A DNA stretch of 64,000 bases from Ditibartonella apis (GCF_001952075.1 NZ_LXYU01000003.1:1-64000), one strand, 5' to 3'. Shown: positions 9,853 through 19,488, numbered from the stretch's first letter. Notes: generated from the sequence alone by a model not told the origin. Numbers and translations are program-made.

Positions 9853-12800
9853 ATGGTTAATATTGCCGAACTGCTCAAGAAGTCGATAGAAAAGCAGAAA
9901 ATGAAGCCGACATCGGAAGTGCGCCAGCACATCTATGAAAAGGCACGTTCTGCAATCAAATCCAAACTCTCCGAAATGGACGCTCCGGAACTTGTGCGAC
10001 GTTCCTATATGCTCCAGCTTGAAGCAGCAATCTGTGAAGTCGAGGCTTTTTACGTTCTGGAACCTGAATTTTTCGAACTCAGGGAAGACAATGCGACCTG
10101 CCATTTTGCTTACAATGCTTATCTTCCGGATTATTTTGGTACGCGTCGTGATGTTGTCGTCGACCCGATGAAATTGCGCCCTTTATCCGGCGAACCAGCG
10201 CAATTGATGAAGATTGAAAAAATCGACGAAGACAAACAGGCACTTCAGCCTGATAGGGAACATCAAGTTTTTACTTTACATTCAGGAAAAGAGAAAAGTT
10301 CGCAAGTCTTGCCCGATGAGGCTTACCCCGTTGACCTCAACATTGCCGATCAGCAGCGAAATGATAATCAGAACTCTGAATTAACAGGTTTCAATGGAGA
10401 GCGTGGTGATAAGTTTGAGCCATCCGGTTCTGATTTGGATGACGGACATATCGAACCGCTGATTGAAGGCCTTGAAGAGGAATTCAATGAACTTTCAAAA
10501 AATATTGCTGATGAAACTCTTGAAAAAGAACGTGAGGATCAAAACGGCAAAGGAGAGGAGAAGATATTTCAACCTCGCCCCGTTGTAGAAGACAAAAAGT
10601 CGGCAAACGACGACAGTCATTTTGTTAAAAGTGATGCACAGCCGGAGCACGTGATCGAGGCCGAGCCGCATAGTATCAATCTACGTGAAAAAGCCGATGA
10701 CAGTTCACAAAGCCAACCGCGCGACAATTTAGATCTGAACGATAGAACAGCAAGTGAAACTCGTTTGGAAAACAGACGGGCTGAGGAAGTAGCGCAAGAA
10801 CCGATAGGTCGCATTGACCCGATGGTAGGACAAAGCGCTTTTTCGAACACTTTAAAAAATGAGACAAGAGTTGAAAACGATTACGCGAAGAAACCGGAAC
10901 CGGCTTTTACTGAAATGCCTGAAAATAGATTGGAAACGAAGTCAGTCAATGCCGGTCAATCAGAAACATCGTCTTTAAAGCAAGATAGCTTTGCCGCGAC
11001 AAGCATTAATGCTCAACACATAGAAGACATTGGTGAGGTCGGCGCTGGTGGGAAAGATATTGACGGGAAAGACATTGATAGGAAAAACATGGACGCAAAG
11101 TCAGGAACTCCGAAAGAAGCGACTAGCGTCTTTGGCTTTTCCAAATCCAGGCGTGGTTTTCCCCGTCGCTCGGCTGTTGATGATTATCCCCTCTATATTG
11201 ATACGCCATCCTATCCAGCGTCAGCAGGAGGATTTTTTGGCAAGGACGCTTTTGGTACGATTGGTGGACAGACGGCTAGCATGGAAAGGCAGCCCTTTGG
11301 CACGTTCAATAGAGAGACTGCCAACAATAAAGCCGATAGCGGTAATAATCATCAAATACCAGGCTTTAAAACAGAAACAGTCGTTATGGCGTCAACAACG
11401 CCGATTTCCAAGGACGCTGATAAAGCTGAGATTTTCTCTCGCAAAGCGAATGGGCAAGCGGGTACAAATGAATTGCAAACACCAGAAATTGCAACCAAAG
11501 CAAATCCCGTTAATATGTCGGCGTATAATGCGGACAAAGGTGTTGTAAACCGTGTTATGTCTGCGGAAACCTCTGCTGCCAAAATTTCGGCGCCTATTTC
11601 GCAAGGAATCGTGCACGATAATTCAAGCAACCAAACAGATGTAGAGAAACTGAACTCCAAGCAAGATAAAACTGCCGACAGCTTTTTGAAAGTCGGTCGA
11701 AATCCTGCTCAAAATGATCGTAGCGTTTCACCCACCAAAAACTGCTCCGATGACGATAATCGCTTGGGTGGTTTATCAAAACGATTTTCTAACGATGCGA
11801 ATGGAAAATCGATTGAACAAAATAATGCGGATACAAAACCACAGGCGCAGTTAAATCGTTTGTCGGAGAAGGCTTTTTTAGTTGAATCCCCTGTTCCAGT
11901 TAAAAATAATTCCGGCGAAGAACGGGCAAAACCAGATGGCGGTCCATCTTTTCCAAGGGGACAGGCTAGTACATATGGAAAAACTGAAGTTATTTCGGAA
12001 AAACGCACAATTATTTCCAACAATGACGGCACGACTTCAATTGATGAAGAAAGCAAGGTTCTGGCTTTTTCTGGCCACGAGATTCCGGGAAAAGACAGAA
12101 AGGTGGAGGAAGAAATTCCTGCTGGTGTATCAGGAGAAAAGGAAGAAAAAGAGAGTACGCTCGACATCGCCGAAAAATTCGACCAGAAGAGAACTGAGTT
12201 TTTCGACCGTCTTGATAACGCACGTAACGATCGGCTGGAACAGGATCTCTTCCCGACTGTAAGTTCTTTCGATCAAAAAGACAGAGGAAAAACCGTTAAT
12301 CGTTCGCTATCGCGTGGGCAACGGTCAAGTAACTTTGCAAAAATATTGACTGGTCGTTCGGTTGCAGCTGGTGCATTTTTTGTTTTTGTGCTCGCTTTTG
12401 GTGCTTATTTCCTCAGTCGTTCAGGTCCGTCAATACCACTTACCGAACAACATCCCCAAAATATTACAATGCGAGATCAGGATGTACGCAATAATCCGGA
12501 TCCGGCACAAACCGCTGCCATCAATGACAAGGGGTCAAATGACAATGCGGAAAAATTGCTACGCGAAAATTACATTGCTTCGAAGAATCAAAAAAACGAC
12601 CAAAACAATTTTGGTAAAAAAATCACAGAGGAAAAAGCTGATGAACCTCTAAAATCCGGTGAGAAAGACGAAGTCAAGCCGACAGAATCTGATGATATAA
12701 AAAGTTCGAATGACGCGTCATCGGTGATTGATAAAAAACAGCCTGAAAAACTTGCATCCATTCCGATATCAGTGACGCGGCCAGTTGTAGAGGAGATGCC

Positions 12801-13425
12801 AAACAAAAATAGTGATAATGAACCCACAGATAACATCAAGAATGATACGGAAAATTTGTCCCAAGACAAACAAGGTGCGGGTGTTGAAAAACCGGAGGCC
12901 AGTCTCTTGCTTATCAATGATAAAAAAGGCAAACAAGTGAAATTGCAATCGACTGTTACATGGTCGCTAAAGCCACCGCATTCACCTGAAAACCCTTTGG
13001 ATGAAACAGCCTTGGTTGCCAATTTTAAAACCGATGATGGTAAACTCGGTGCGCGCATGAGCATCCGCAAAAATTATCGCGACAATCTCGGTGCAACTCA
13101 TTTGATCGACCTTTCGTTTTCGCAAGCAGACGGCTTCGATAGTGGAGTCGTTGTTGATGTTAAGGGAGTTTATTACGGCGACAAAATCAATGTCTTGAAC
13201 AAGCAGGCTTCGACAATTGTCGCAGACCTTTATGAAAATAATTTTGTGGCTTCATTGCGTGATGATAAAGACAACAAAGAAAACAACAGAAATTTTCTAA
13301 CTCGCTCAGCTGTTATCGGTTTCCAGACCGTTTTTACCGATGGGAAAACTGCTTTGTTTATGTTGAACAAAGGCGCAGCTGAAAATCAACTCTTTGATAA
13401 GTTTAATGATCCGACAACGCATTAA
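9853..13425 (+). CDS. Large single-pass membrane protein with disordered charged region, function unknown
   Basis: A 1190-residue protein. The first ~120 residues form a helical N-terminal domain (NIAELLKKSIEKQK; a Rhizobiales-type start). About 700 residues of charged, Asn/Asp/Glu/Lys/Ser-rich, probably disordered sequence follow. A single membrane helix lies at about residues 837-856 (VAAGAFFVFVLAFGAYFLS), then a second disordered linker. The last ~170 residues form a compact domain with VTWSLKPP, HLIDLSFSQADGF and GFQTVFTDGKTALFMLNKG. I recall related proteins with this N-terminal helix, central membrane span and C-terminal domain in other Rhizobiales, all of unknown role. The topology suggests a cytoplasmic N-terminus and a periplasmic C-terminal domain. 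It lies between two type I systems but has its own terminators, so a role in secretion is not shown. The disordered part appears greatly expanded. Confidence 0.85.
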   Translation: MVNIAELLKKSIEKQKMKPTSEVRQHIYEKARSAIKSKLSEMDAPELVRRSYMLQLEAAICEVEAFYVLEPEFFELREDNATCHFAYNAYLPDYFGTRRDVVVDPMKLRPLSGEPAQLMKIEKIDEDKQALQPDREHQVFTLHSGKEKSSQVLPDEAYPVDLNIADQQRNDNQNSELTGFNGERGDKFEPSGSDLDDGHIEPLIEGLEEEFNELSKNIADETLEKEREDQNGKGEEKIFQPRPVVEDKKSANDDSHFVKSDAQPEHVIEAEPHSINLREKADDSSQSQPRDNLDLNDRTASETRLENRRAEEVAQEPIGRIDPMVGQSAFSNTLKNETRVENDYAKKPEPAFTEMPENRLETKSVNAGQSETSSLKQDSFAATSINAQHIEDIGEVGAGGKDIDGKDIDRKNMDAKSGTPKEATSVFGFSKSRRGFPRRSAVDDYPLYIDTPSYPASAGGFFGKDAFGTIGGQTASMERQPFGTFNRETANNKADSGNNHQIPGFKTETVVMASTTPISKDADKAEIFSRKANGQAGTNELQTPEIATKANPVNMSAYNADKGVVNRVMSAETSAAKISAPISQGIVHDNSSNQTDVEKLNSKQDKTADSFLKVGRNPAQNDRSVSPTKNCSDDDNRLGGLSKRFSNDANGKSIEQNNADTKPQAQLNRLSEKAFLVESPVPVKNNSGEERAKPDGGPSFPRGQASTYGKTEVISEKRTIISNNDGTTSIDEESKVLAFSGHEIPGKDRKVEEEIPAGVSGEKEEKESTLDIAEKFDQKRTEFFDRLDNARNDRLEQDLFPTVSSFDQKDRGKTVNRSLSRGQRSSNFAKILTGRSVAAGAFFVFVLAFGAYFLSRSGPSIPLTEQHPQNITMRDQDVRNNPDPAQTAAINDKGSNDNAEKLLRENYIASKNQKNDQNNFGKKITEEKADEPLKSGEKDEVKPTESDDIKSSNDASSVIDKKQPEKLASIPISVTRPVVEEMPNKNSDNEPTDNIKNDTENLSQDKQGAGVEKPEASLLLINDKKGKQVKLQSTVTWSLKPPHSPENPLDETALVANFKTDDGKLGARMSIRKNYRDNLGATHLIDLSFSQADGFDSGVVVDVKGVYYGDKINVLNKQASTIVADLYENNFVASLRDDKDNKENNRNFLTRSAVIGFQTVFTDGKTALFMLNKGAAENQLFDKFNDPTTH

Positions 13426-13458
13426 GCCCTTTTTGAGGCGGGAGACTTTAAAAAAACG

Positions 13459-13481
13459 CAGAATTGTAAAGTTCTGTTTTA
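13459..13481 (+). terminator. Probable weak terminator after the 1190-residue gene
   Basis: A 7-bp stem (CAGAATT, 13459-13465, with AGTTCTG, 13470-13476, one wobble) has a 4-nt loop and is followed directly by TTTTATT. Confidence 0.5.
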
Positions 13482-14441
13482 TTGAAGCGTTTAATGCGAC
13501 AAAATGTCACGAAAATAAGTCGGCTTATATTTTTTGACGAGCAGAGTTTACCGAATTATCAAACGACCATGTTTTATCGATTTTGCCGGCGAATGCAGAA
13601 ATGATCGCCCATAGCGGAATAGTTCAATAGCCGAGATTGGTGCGGAGTGCGCGGAAATACAGTCAATTGAAATTGAAATGGGCAATCATAAGTAGGATTT
13701 ACCGATTTTTGAAGAGTTATTGAGGTGCTTATATAAACTCGTTCGGCAGGGAAAAGGCTTCAACGTTATCCACAAATTTTTATTTGATTTAAATTTGAAT
13801 AAAATAATTCAATCGAATTATAATTTTTTATCATGCATATTTTAAAAAAATAAATTACAGTAGATATAATTAAAATAAAAATAATAATTTTAAATTCAAT
13901 TAAATATATTTATTTTAAAAAATTTTGAATTTGAAAATTATAAAATATATAATTTTTTCATTAAAAAATATGACACATGAGATGAAAATTATAACGTTTT
14001 TCTTTTCGTAAATTACGATTATAAAATAGTCTTACGGATATCAAAAAAAATTTTTTTAAAAATGAACTCTCTATCGCAAATGATTAGATGACGAATTGCC
14101 AACCAAGGGTTTATTATCTATTTGTTAAACAGTGTTAATCGCCGTGGTAACCGGGGTTGTCTATGGATATTTCGGTTTCGGGATATATTTGATTTGGAAT
14201 CAATGTGATGCACTTACGCCATGGTGATTTCATAAAGTTCGTTAACCAAAAATTAACCATACCTTGAAAAGATTTGCCAAACCGTTAAAAGACTATACTG
14301 ATTCTTAACTGGCGGGTGCGTCGGGGCAGTAAAAATTAACTGTCTAGGCCGGTTTCGGGCAAAAGGGATTGTCGGCAAGTTGCCGCAGTGAAGATAAGGC
14401 AGAAGTTGGGCCATGCTTTTTTTTATACATAAGGGGGTCGT
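13482..14441. other. Long AT-rich intergenic leader before the Sii-like operon
   Basis: About 960 bp without a credible gene. The part 13780-14060 is almost entirely A and T. The right part holds a CtrA-type box at 14242-14257, a near-match TTAA-N6-TTAA at about 14125-14138 and a TATACT hexamer at 14294-14299. The distance to the first gene suggests a long untranslated leader or several promoters. Confidence 0.6.
14242..14257 (+). promoter_or_regulatory. CtrA-type binding box
   Basis: TTAACCAAAAATTAAC is an exact match to the alphaproteobacterial CtrA consensus TTAA-N7-TTAAC. A TATACT hexamer lies 36 bp further on, and the MotA-like gene starts 185 bp downstream. Control of the second type I operon by CtrA is inferred. 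This motif is common in Rhizobiales genomes, so a chance or inactive site is possible. Confidence 0.5.
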
Positions 14442-15959
14442 ATGAGATCTACACGTTCTGTGCTCTATTTGTCATTGCTGTTAACAGTGCTGTCGCTGTT
14501 TGCCTTGTTCTACACCCTGGTTTTTCATGGCGATTTTGTAGCGCACAATATTGTTTTCAACTCGATTATTGCCTGTTTTGATGTAATCGTTTTGCTCTAT
14601 GCTCTCTACGCGAACTTTTTTGTCGGACGCGGCATTACACAATGGGAACAGTTCAAGCGTCATTTTCCGCGCGACGAAGAACCGAAGCTTAAAGGTGGCA
14701 TGCGGTTGCTTCGCGGTCGTCTTCACGATCTTATCAGTTTTAACGAAGATGAAAGAAACTCGGCAGTTGCGCTGGTGGCAAAGGCACTCGATTGGCGTGT
14801 CGACTTTCTGTTTTATGCAGCTGGTGCGGTTATCTCTATGGGCTTGCTCGGCACCTTCTTCGGTTTGACGTTTACCATGGAAGGTATTCGCGGTTCGATT
14901 GACGTTCTTTCCTCTGCCGATGAAATCCAGGCGAAATCCCTTATCAATTCGTTGGCCGCCCCTCTTGGTGGTATGGCGACGGCGTTCTCATCTTCCATGT
15001 TCGGTTTGGGCTCGTCCATTTGTACCGGTCTCGTTGCGCACTTTATGGGGCGTGCGACAGAAGGCTGGGTCTATGACATTGAAAAATGGTCTTTCGTTGC
15101 AAGTGGTGAAGAAGCATCGAAAGTGGCGGGCGAGACCGGCACGATCGACGCAACGACACGCGCGATTAACCGTCTGGCAGCAGTTTTATCCCGCCATGTC
15201 GAGTTTTCGCATGAAGACACCGGCAAATTTCTGGATATCTCTGGCAATTTTGTTCAAGGACAGGCGATACAACAGGAAACGATGGATAAAATGTTGACTG
15301 TTATTTCCGAACAATCAGAAAATAATAAACAGTCGATTGAAACTATCCTGAACACAGTTACGGCCAATGGAGAGGCAACGAGGCAAATTGTCGAGATTCT
15401 TCAGAATAGTTCGGTTGTATTGGCAGGGCTTGGTGATATTGTAAAATCGAATAGCGCTTATATCGCTCGCAGCATCGAAGCACAGGAAAGCAACAGCCAG
15501 ACAATCGGTCAGGCTATTGCCGGTTTGAACCAGATGCGCATAGAATTTATGGGTAGTCTTGATACAATTTCGAACAAGCTTAAAGGAATTCAGGACAATA
15601 CCGGTGCTCTTGAAGCAATCTCGGATGAACTTAAAGGGGTTCATGCCAATACCAGTGCGTTAGAGGCAATTTCCAATGACCTCAAGGGAGTTCAGGCGAA
15701 TACCGGTGCGTTAGAGGCGATTTCCGGTAATCTTAAAGAACTTCAGGCAAGTGCCGGTTCCATTCAACAATCAACCAATCAATTGCTGGGCTACAGTGTC
15801 AATCAGGCGGAAGCATTACAAAACGCAAATCAGGTTATGCAGGTTCAGCAAAAAGCAATTATGGAAGGGATGCGGGATTTGACCGAAGCCCGCGTTTCGA
15901 TTGTGTCAGCAATACGTGCTGTCCAAAAGGTTAGCGACGTTCCACCCACGAAAGGCTAA
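14442..15959 (+). CDS. MotA/TolQ/ExbB-like proton-channel protein of a type I secretion system (SiiB-like)
   Basis: A 505-residue inner-membrane protein. Two N-terminal membrane helices (about residues 5-27 and 33-57) are followed by a cytoplasmic segment and a second pair of helices (~122-147 and 165-195). These contain GLLGTFFGLTFTMEGI and the small-residue run PLGGMATAFSSSMFGLG, typical of the MotA/TolQ/ExbB channel core. The last ~290 residues are a predicted coiled-coil tail containing three 17-residue repeats. It is the first gene of a tight operon with TolC, MotB-like, HlyD, giant substrate and ABC genes. Such a MotAB-like pair in a type I cluster is known from Salmonella SPI-4 (SiiB with SiiA), where it conducts protons and supports SiiE function. 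Long tails also occur in ZorA, but no Zorya partner genes are present. Confidence 0.85.
   Translation: MRSTRSVLYLSLLLTVLSLFALFYTLVFHGDFVAHNIVFNSIIACFDVIVLLYALYANFFVGRGITQWEQFKRHFPRDEEPKLKGGMRLLRGRLHDLISFNEDERNSAVALVAKALDWRVDFLFYAAGAVISMGLLGTFFGLTFTMEGIRGSIDVLSSADEIQAKSLINSLAAPLGGMATAFSSSMFGLGSSICTGLVAHFMGRATEGWVYDIEKWSFVASGEEASKVAGETGTIDATTRAINRLAAVLSRHVEFSHEDTGKFLDISGNFVQGQAIQQETMDKMLTVISEQSENNKQSIETILNTVTANGEATRQIVEILQNSSVVLAGLGDIVKSNSAYIARSIEAQESNSQTIGQAIAGLNQMRIEFMGSLDTISNKLKGIQDNTGALEAISDELKGVHANTSALEAISNDLKGVQANTGALEAISGNLKELQASAGSIQQSTNQLLGYSVNQAEALQNANQVMQVQQKAIMEGMRDLTEARVSIVSAIRAVQKVSDVPPTKG
15597..15749 (+). repeat. Three in-frame 51-bp repeats in the MotA-like tail
   Basis: Units start at 15597, 15648 and 15699, each beginning AATACC(G/A)GTGC. 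Each encodes a 17-residue unit of the type NTGALEAISxxLKGVQA, which extends the coiled-coil tail. The identical 51-bp period suggests recent unit duplication and possible copy-number variation. Confidence 0.85.
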
Positions 15960-15962
15960 TTC

Positions 15963-17435
15963 ATGATGAATTGCTCAGAAAATATCAAACGTGTGGTGTC
16001 GATCCTATTGGTGAGCTGCAGTATTGTTTCGACAGGATGTGCGTCGAATAGAAACCCTGCTGCTCGTGCAGATGTTGATACAATGACAACTCAGGCTGTT
16101 AACGAAAATCATCAGCCTGCGATCAGCAAGGATCCCAGAGTTGCGAATACTAACAATCCGGCAACGGCAAGAGCCAAGGAAGCTCTAAAGCGCGAAAAAC
16201 AGAGATTGACGCTTGACGAAGCGTTGAAGAAAGCTGCCGATTATTCGTGGACGATTAAAGTTGCAAAGAGCCAGCTTGATATTGCCGAGAGTCGTCTTGA
16301 TCAGGCAAAAGCCAAATATTATCCCACGGTCGGTGCGGAAATAACGGCTCCGAACCTTCGCTATGACGGTGGTATCACAAGCCGTGACCGTGATTTCGAC
16401 GATACCGCTTTTGCCGGCCTCGATGTTCGTTATAGTATTTATGATTTCGGCCGACGGGATGCCGACAAGGAAGCAGCAAGTTACAACTTGCGGGCCAGTG
16501 GACATGCCAAACATGCTCAGGATTTGACTGTTCTGTTCGATACGGCCAACGCCTATATGGCGGTTCAGGCTTATACCGAGCAGTTACAATCGGCTATCGG
16601 CTATGTCGACAAAATTACCGCTTTGAACAAAACCATCGGTGAAAGTGTGACCGGTGGTATTTCACCGCAGTCGGATGCCGTTCGCGGGCGTCTGGCCTTG
16701 AGCAATGCGATCAACCGGCGCAAGGATATCGAACTCAAATTATCACGTGCCCATCAGAAATTGAATGCTCTGGTCGGTATAGACGTTGAAGTTTTGCCTG
16801 CCAAACGTATGGCATTACCGCATATCGGAGACCTTGATAGCGTTGCAGTCAATGCAGCCGATCAGAACCCGGCGGTTCTTGCCAGAGGTGCAGCTCTTGA
16901 AGGTAGCCGTAAGAGCGTGGTTGGTGCAAAAGCAAGTCTGAAGCCGCGGCTTGATCTTACGATTGACTATAAGCGTACTTTGGAAAACGTTGATAATCTT
17001 TACAATGTGTCTGATACAGATGGCGGTGTCCAGCTCAAATTGACGTTCGACATTTTTGATCTTTCCAAGAAGGCGAAGATTCGCGAAGCTTATGCGCAGG
17101 TCAATGTCAATGAAGCACAATTGGGTAAAGAGCGTTCAACGGTGAATGATGAAGTCCGTGCGCTTCTCGGTGATATCGATATCACATCTCAGCAGTGGAC
17201 AATCAGTGAAGAGGCAAGCAAGGAAGCGGATAAGACCCGTGGCCTTTATCTGGAAGAATTCCGTTTGGGCGACCGTAAATTGTCTGATCTTATTACTGCG
17301 GAAACCGAGTATTTTACCTCGCGCACAGATGCGATTGATGCCCGTTATGGTTTTATGCGTGCAGTGTTCAGTATTTATTACCTGGCTGGGAAGCCTCGTG
17401 AAGGACTTCAGGCTCTTCAGCTGGTGGAGCGTTAA
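15963..17435 (+). CDS. TolC-family outer-membrane lipoprotein of type I exporter 2 (SiiC-like)
   Basis: A 490-residue TolC-family protein with a lipoprotein signal (VVSILLVSCSIVSTG then Cys). The mature part has a short linker and the two TolC repeats: LTLDEALKKAADYSWTIKVA, VRYSIYDFGRRDADKEAA, and a second half with PAVLARGAALEGSRKSV and LYLEEFRLGDRKLSDLITAE. It starts 3 bp after the MotA-like gene and ends 2 bp before the MotB-like gene, so the three are surely co-transcribed. It corresponds by position and family to SiiC. It is clearly diverged from the TolC protein of the first operon, so the two type I systems each have their own outer-membrane duct. Confidence 0.9.
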   Translation: MMNCSENIKRVVSILLVSCSIVSTGCASNRNPAARADVDTMTTQAVNENHQPAISKDPRVANTNNPATARAKEALKREKQRLTLDEALKKAADYSWTIKVAKSQLDIAESRLDQAKAKYYPTVGAEITAPNLRYDGGITSRDRDFDDTAFAGLDVRYSIYDFGRRDADKEAASYNLRASGHAKHAQDLTVLFDTANAYMAVQAYTEQLQSAIGYVDKITALNKTIGESVTGGISPQSDAVRGRLALSNAINRRKDIELKLSRAHQKLNALVGIDVEVLPAKRMALPHIGDLDSVAVNAADQNPAVLARGAALEGSRKSVVGAKASLKPRLDLTIDYKRTLENVDNLYNVSDTDGGVQLKLTFDIFDLSKKAKIREAYAQVNVNEAQLGKERSTVNDEVRALLGDIDITSQQWTISEEASKEADKTRGLYLEEFRLGDRKLSDLITAETEYFTSRTDAIDARYGFMRAVFSIYYLAGKPREGLQALQLVER

Positions 17436-17437
17436 TA

Positions 17438-18109
17438 ATGGCAGAAAAACGTGGTGGTGAAAATATCTGGATTGCTTACGCAGATATGCTGACCGTTCTT
17501 CTGATGGTTTTTCTTTTGCTGGCTATGTTGTTTCAGGTTATTGTTGCAACATCGAAAATTGCCGGCCCGGAAGATCAGGCAGGAAACCAGAACGCCGAAA
17601 GTGAACAGCAGTCGAAGAAGGCGCCGACAGTTATCGACGATAAGTCGAAATTTTCGATGGCCAATGAAAACAAGCCGAATAAGAATGGCGGTATTGACGA
17701 TACAACGGGTAGCAGTGAACAGGTTGCTGCCAATCTACCACTTGTCATGGTTGATACAGGGGCTTTGAAACCGCGCGATGGTGACTTGCGTCTCAATGTC
17801 GAACTGAATAGAACCTATTTGACATCTATCCAGCAAAATGAAGTCCGTGCCTGGGCCTTGAGAAACAAGGCTGCGCTTACAACAGAAAAATTGAGGATTT
17901 ATTCGGTCGGGCGGAGTGTGAATGTTTCAACCGGTGACACCTTGCTGATGCAGGTCAACCGCGCTGTTGCGACAATGGCGGTTCTGCAGAAAGAAGGCGC
18001 CATTATTAAAAACATCAGATTTGATAATCTGATTGTGCCGGATAATACCGAAGACTATATCATACTACGTACTGAAGATAGCAATGCAAATAACAGTAAA
18101 ACGCAGTAA
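17438..18109 (+). CDS. MotB/SiiA-like stator protein with proton-channel Asp and OmpA-like end
   Basis: A 223-residue protein with one membrane helix directly at the N-terminus: WIAYADMLTVLLMVFLLLAM, residues 11-30. Asp16 in YADM aligns with the proton-carrying Asp of MotB (and the essential Asp of SiiA). A disordered linker follows, then a short C-terminal domain (about residues 115-210) that resembles the OmpA/MotB peptidoglycan-binding fold, with NRAVATMAVLQKEGA where OmpA-like domains have an Arg-containing helix. It should pair with the MotA-like protein two genes upstream; the TolC gene lies between them. Start ATG 17438 has a GGAG-type site about 8 nt upstream. Together these would be an ion-driven energiser tied to peptidoglycan. 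The substrate ion is inferred. Confidence 0.85.
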   Translation: MAEKRGGENIWIAYADMLTVLLMVFLLLAMLFQVIVATSKIAGPEDQAGNQNAESEQQSKKAPTVIDDKSKFSMANENKPNKNGGIDDTTGSSEQVAANLPLVMVDTGALKPRDGDLRLNVELNRTYLTSIQQNEVRAWALRNKAALTTEKLRIYSVGRSVNVSTGDTLLMQVNRAVATMAVLQKEGAIIKNIRFDNLIVPDNTEDYIILRTEDSNANNSKTQ

Positions 18110-19373
18110 GTGGGGAAAAATCATCGACGGGCTTAAGGCTATTTCGTTGGGAAAATGGCTGCTTGCCCTTTGTGTGCTTGCTGCGTTTTTATGGGCTGCT
18201 TTCTGGCCTTTCGATGTTTTGGTTCGCGGACACGGAATTATCCGTGTCGAAGGCCACAATATTGAAATACAACATCCGGAAGGCGGAGTGTTGAAGCAAC
18301 TGCTCGTAACCAATGGTGAAACTGTCAAAGCCGGGCAGGTTCTTGCCAATGTTGAAAACCTGACAGTTGCCGAAGATAATGAAAGCAATTTTATTGCCCT
18401 TCGTGCCTATGAATTGCGCGAACAACGGTTGCGTGCGGAACTTACCGGCAACGATTTCAATCCGCCGAAGCCCAATAACCCGAAACTTGCCGAAATTTAT
18501 CAAAACGAAACGGATTTATATAATGCGCGCCGGCGTGCGTTGGATGAATCGGTTGCAATTGCCAAAACCCAGTACGAGCAAAAAGAAGCCCAACTCGCGT
18601 CGAATGCAATAGCAATTGAAAATCTCGGCGCCGAAATGCAGCTTTCGAACGAGCACATCAAGCTGCTCGAACCGTTGGTGGCAAGGGGCGCAGCACCGGA
18701 AGCAACACTTGTCCAGCGGCGTCTTGAATATCAAAAGGTTTTAAGCACACTTGCCGATGCTCGTTCAAAGGTTCCCGGAATGACAGCAGCGCGTGATGAG
18801 GCCAAGCTTAAAATTTCGATGTATAAAACCGAATTCAACGAGGATGCCAATAAACAGCTTGCCGAGGTTCAGGTAAAGCTCGAAACTGCCAAAGCGCAGT
18901 GGGAAGCAAGCCGCCAGCGGGCAAAGAATTCGGAAATTGTCTCGCCGGTGGATGGCGTTATCCAACAGGTTGTCATGCCCCACGTCGGGGCGGTGCTTAG
19001 AGCCGGTGAAAAAATGTTCGAAATTGCGCCAAGCGAGGTGCCACTGGTTGCGGATGTGAAGGTTAACCCGCAAGACCGCGACCGTTTGTGGGTGGGGCAG
19101 GATGTGCGCGTTCGTGTACTGGCGATATCCAACTACAATAGTCCGACACTGAAAGGTAAAGTTTCTGTGATCAGTGCCGACGCTGTCGGGGAAGAGGATA
19201 AAGGGGGGCGCTATTATGAAGTTACCGTCACAATGGATGCAGACCAACACAAGAAATTGAAAATATTTCCCGGAATGACTGTGGAGACTTTTGCATTGGC
19301 GGGGCAGAGGACATTTCTTCAATATTTGTTCAAACCGTTCCTCGATGGAATGTCGGTGGTCTTCAGCGAATGA
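18084..19373 (+). CDS. HlyD-family membrane fusion protein of type I exporter 2 (SiiD-like)
   Basis: Periplasmic adaptor of about 429 residues. ATG 18084 is preferred because GAAGA lies 6 nt upstream and it puts the membrane helix (WLLALCVLAAFLWAAFWPF) near the N-terminus; a 17-residue longer form from 18033 would overlap more of the MotB-like gene. Features are a lipoyl half IEIQHPEGGVLKQLLV, a long helical hairpin (about residues 90-275), the second half IVSPVDGVIQQVVMPHVGAV, a beta-barrel domain, and the family end motif PGMTVETFALAGQRTFLQYL. It overlaps the MotB-like gene by 26 bp, which suggests translational coupling. Confidence 0.92.
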   Translation: MQITVKRSKWGKIIDGLKAISLGKWLLALCVLAAFLWAAFWPFDVLVRGHGIIRVEGHNIEIQHPEGGVLKQLLVTNGETVKAGQVLANVENLTVAEDNESNFIALRAYELREQRLRAELTGNDFNPPKPNNPKLAEIYQNETDLYNARRRALDESVAIAKTQYEQKEAQLASNAIAIENLGAEMQLSNEHIKLLEPLVARGAAPEATLVQRRLEYQKVLSTLADARSKVPGMTAARDEAKLKISMYKTEFNEDANKQLAEVQVKLETAKAQWEASRQRAKNSEIVSPVDGVIQQVVMPHVGAVLRAGEKMFEIAPSEVPLVADVKVNPQDRDRLWVGQDVRVRVLAISNYNSPTLKGKVSVISADAVGEEDKGGRYYEVTVTMDADQHKKLKIFPGMTVETFALAGQRTFLQYLFKPFLDGMSVVFSE

Positions 19374-19393
19374 GACGGGGCACTGTGTCGCAA

Positions 19394-19422
19394 TTGAGCT
19401 TGTTAAAGAAGCAGGCTATAAC
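19394..19422 (+). promoter_or_regulatory. Candidate sigma70-type promoter for the giant substrate gene
   Basis: TTGAGC (19394-19399) and TATAAC (19417-19422) are separated by 17 bp. They lie in the 115-bp gap before the giant gene and would allow separate expression of the substrate from the exporter genes. No start site is known. Confidence 0.4.
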
Positions 19423-19488
19423 TATATTTTAGTCGGGTGGAGTTTATACTGATTTCGGGGCTTTGGAGTCTATAGGGGTTATATCGAG

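Noticed and set aside
14369-14581. Short open frame ahead of and overlapping the MotA-like gene
   Set aside because: It mostly overlaps the MotA-like gene in another frame, has no ribosome site and resembles no known leader peptide.
14442-18109. MotA/MotB-like pair as a Zorya defence system (ZorA/ZorB)
   Set aside because: No ZorC, ZorD or ZorE-like gene is nearby, and the two genes are interleaved with TolC and HlyD genes and followed by a giant secreted protein and its ABC exporter. The Sii-like reading fits better.
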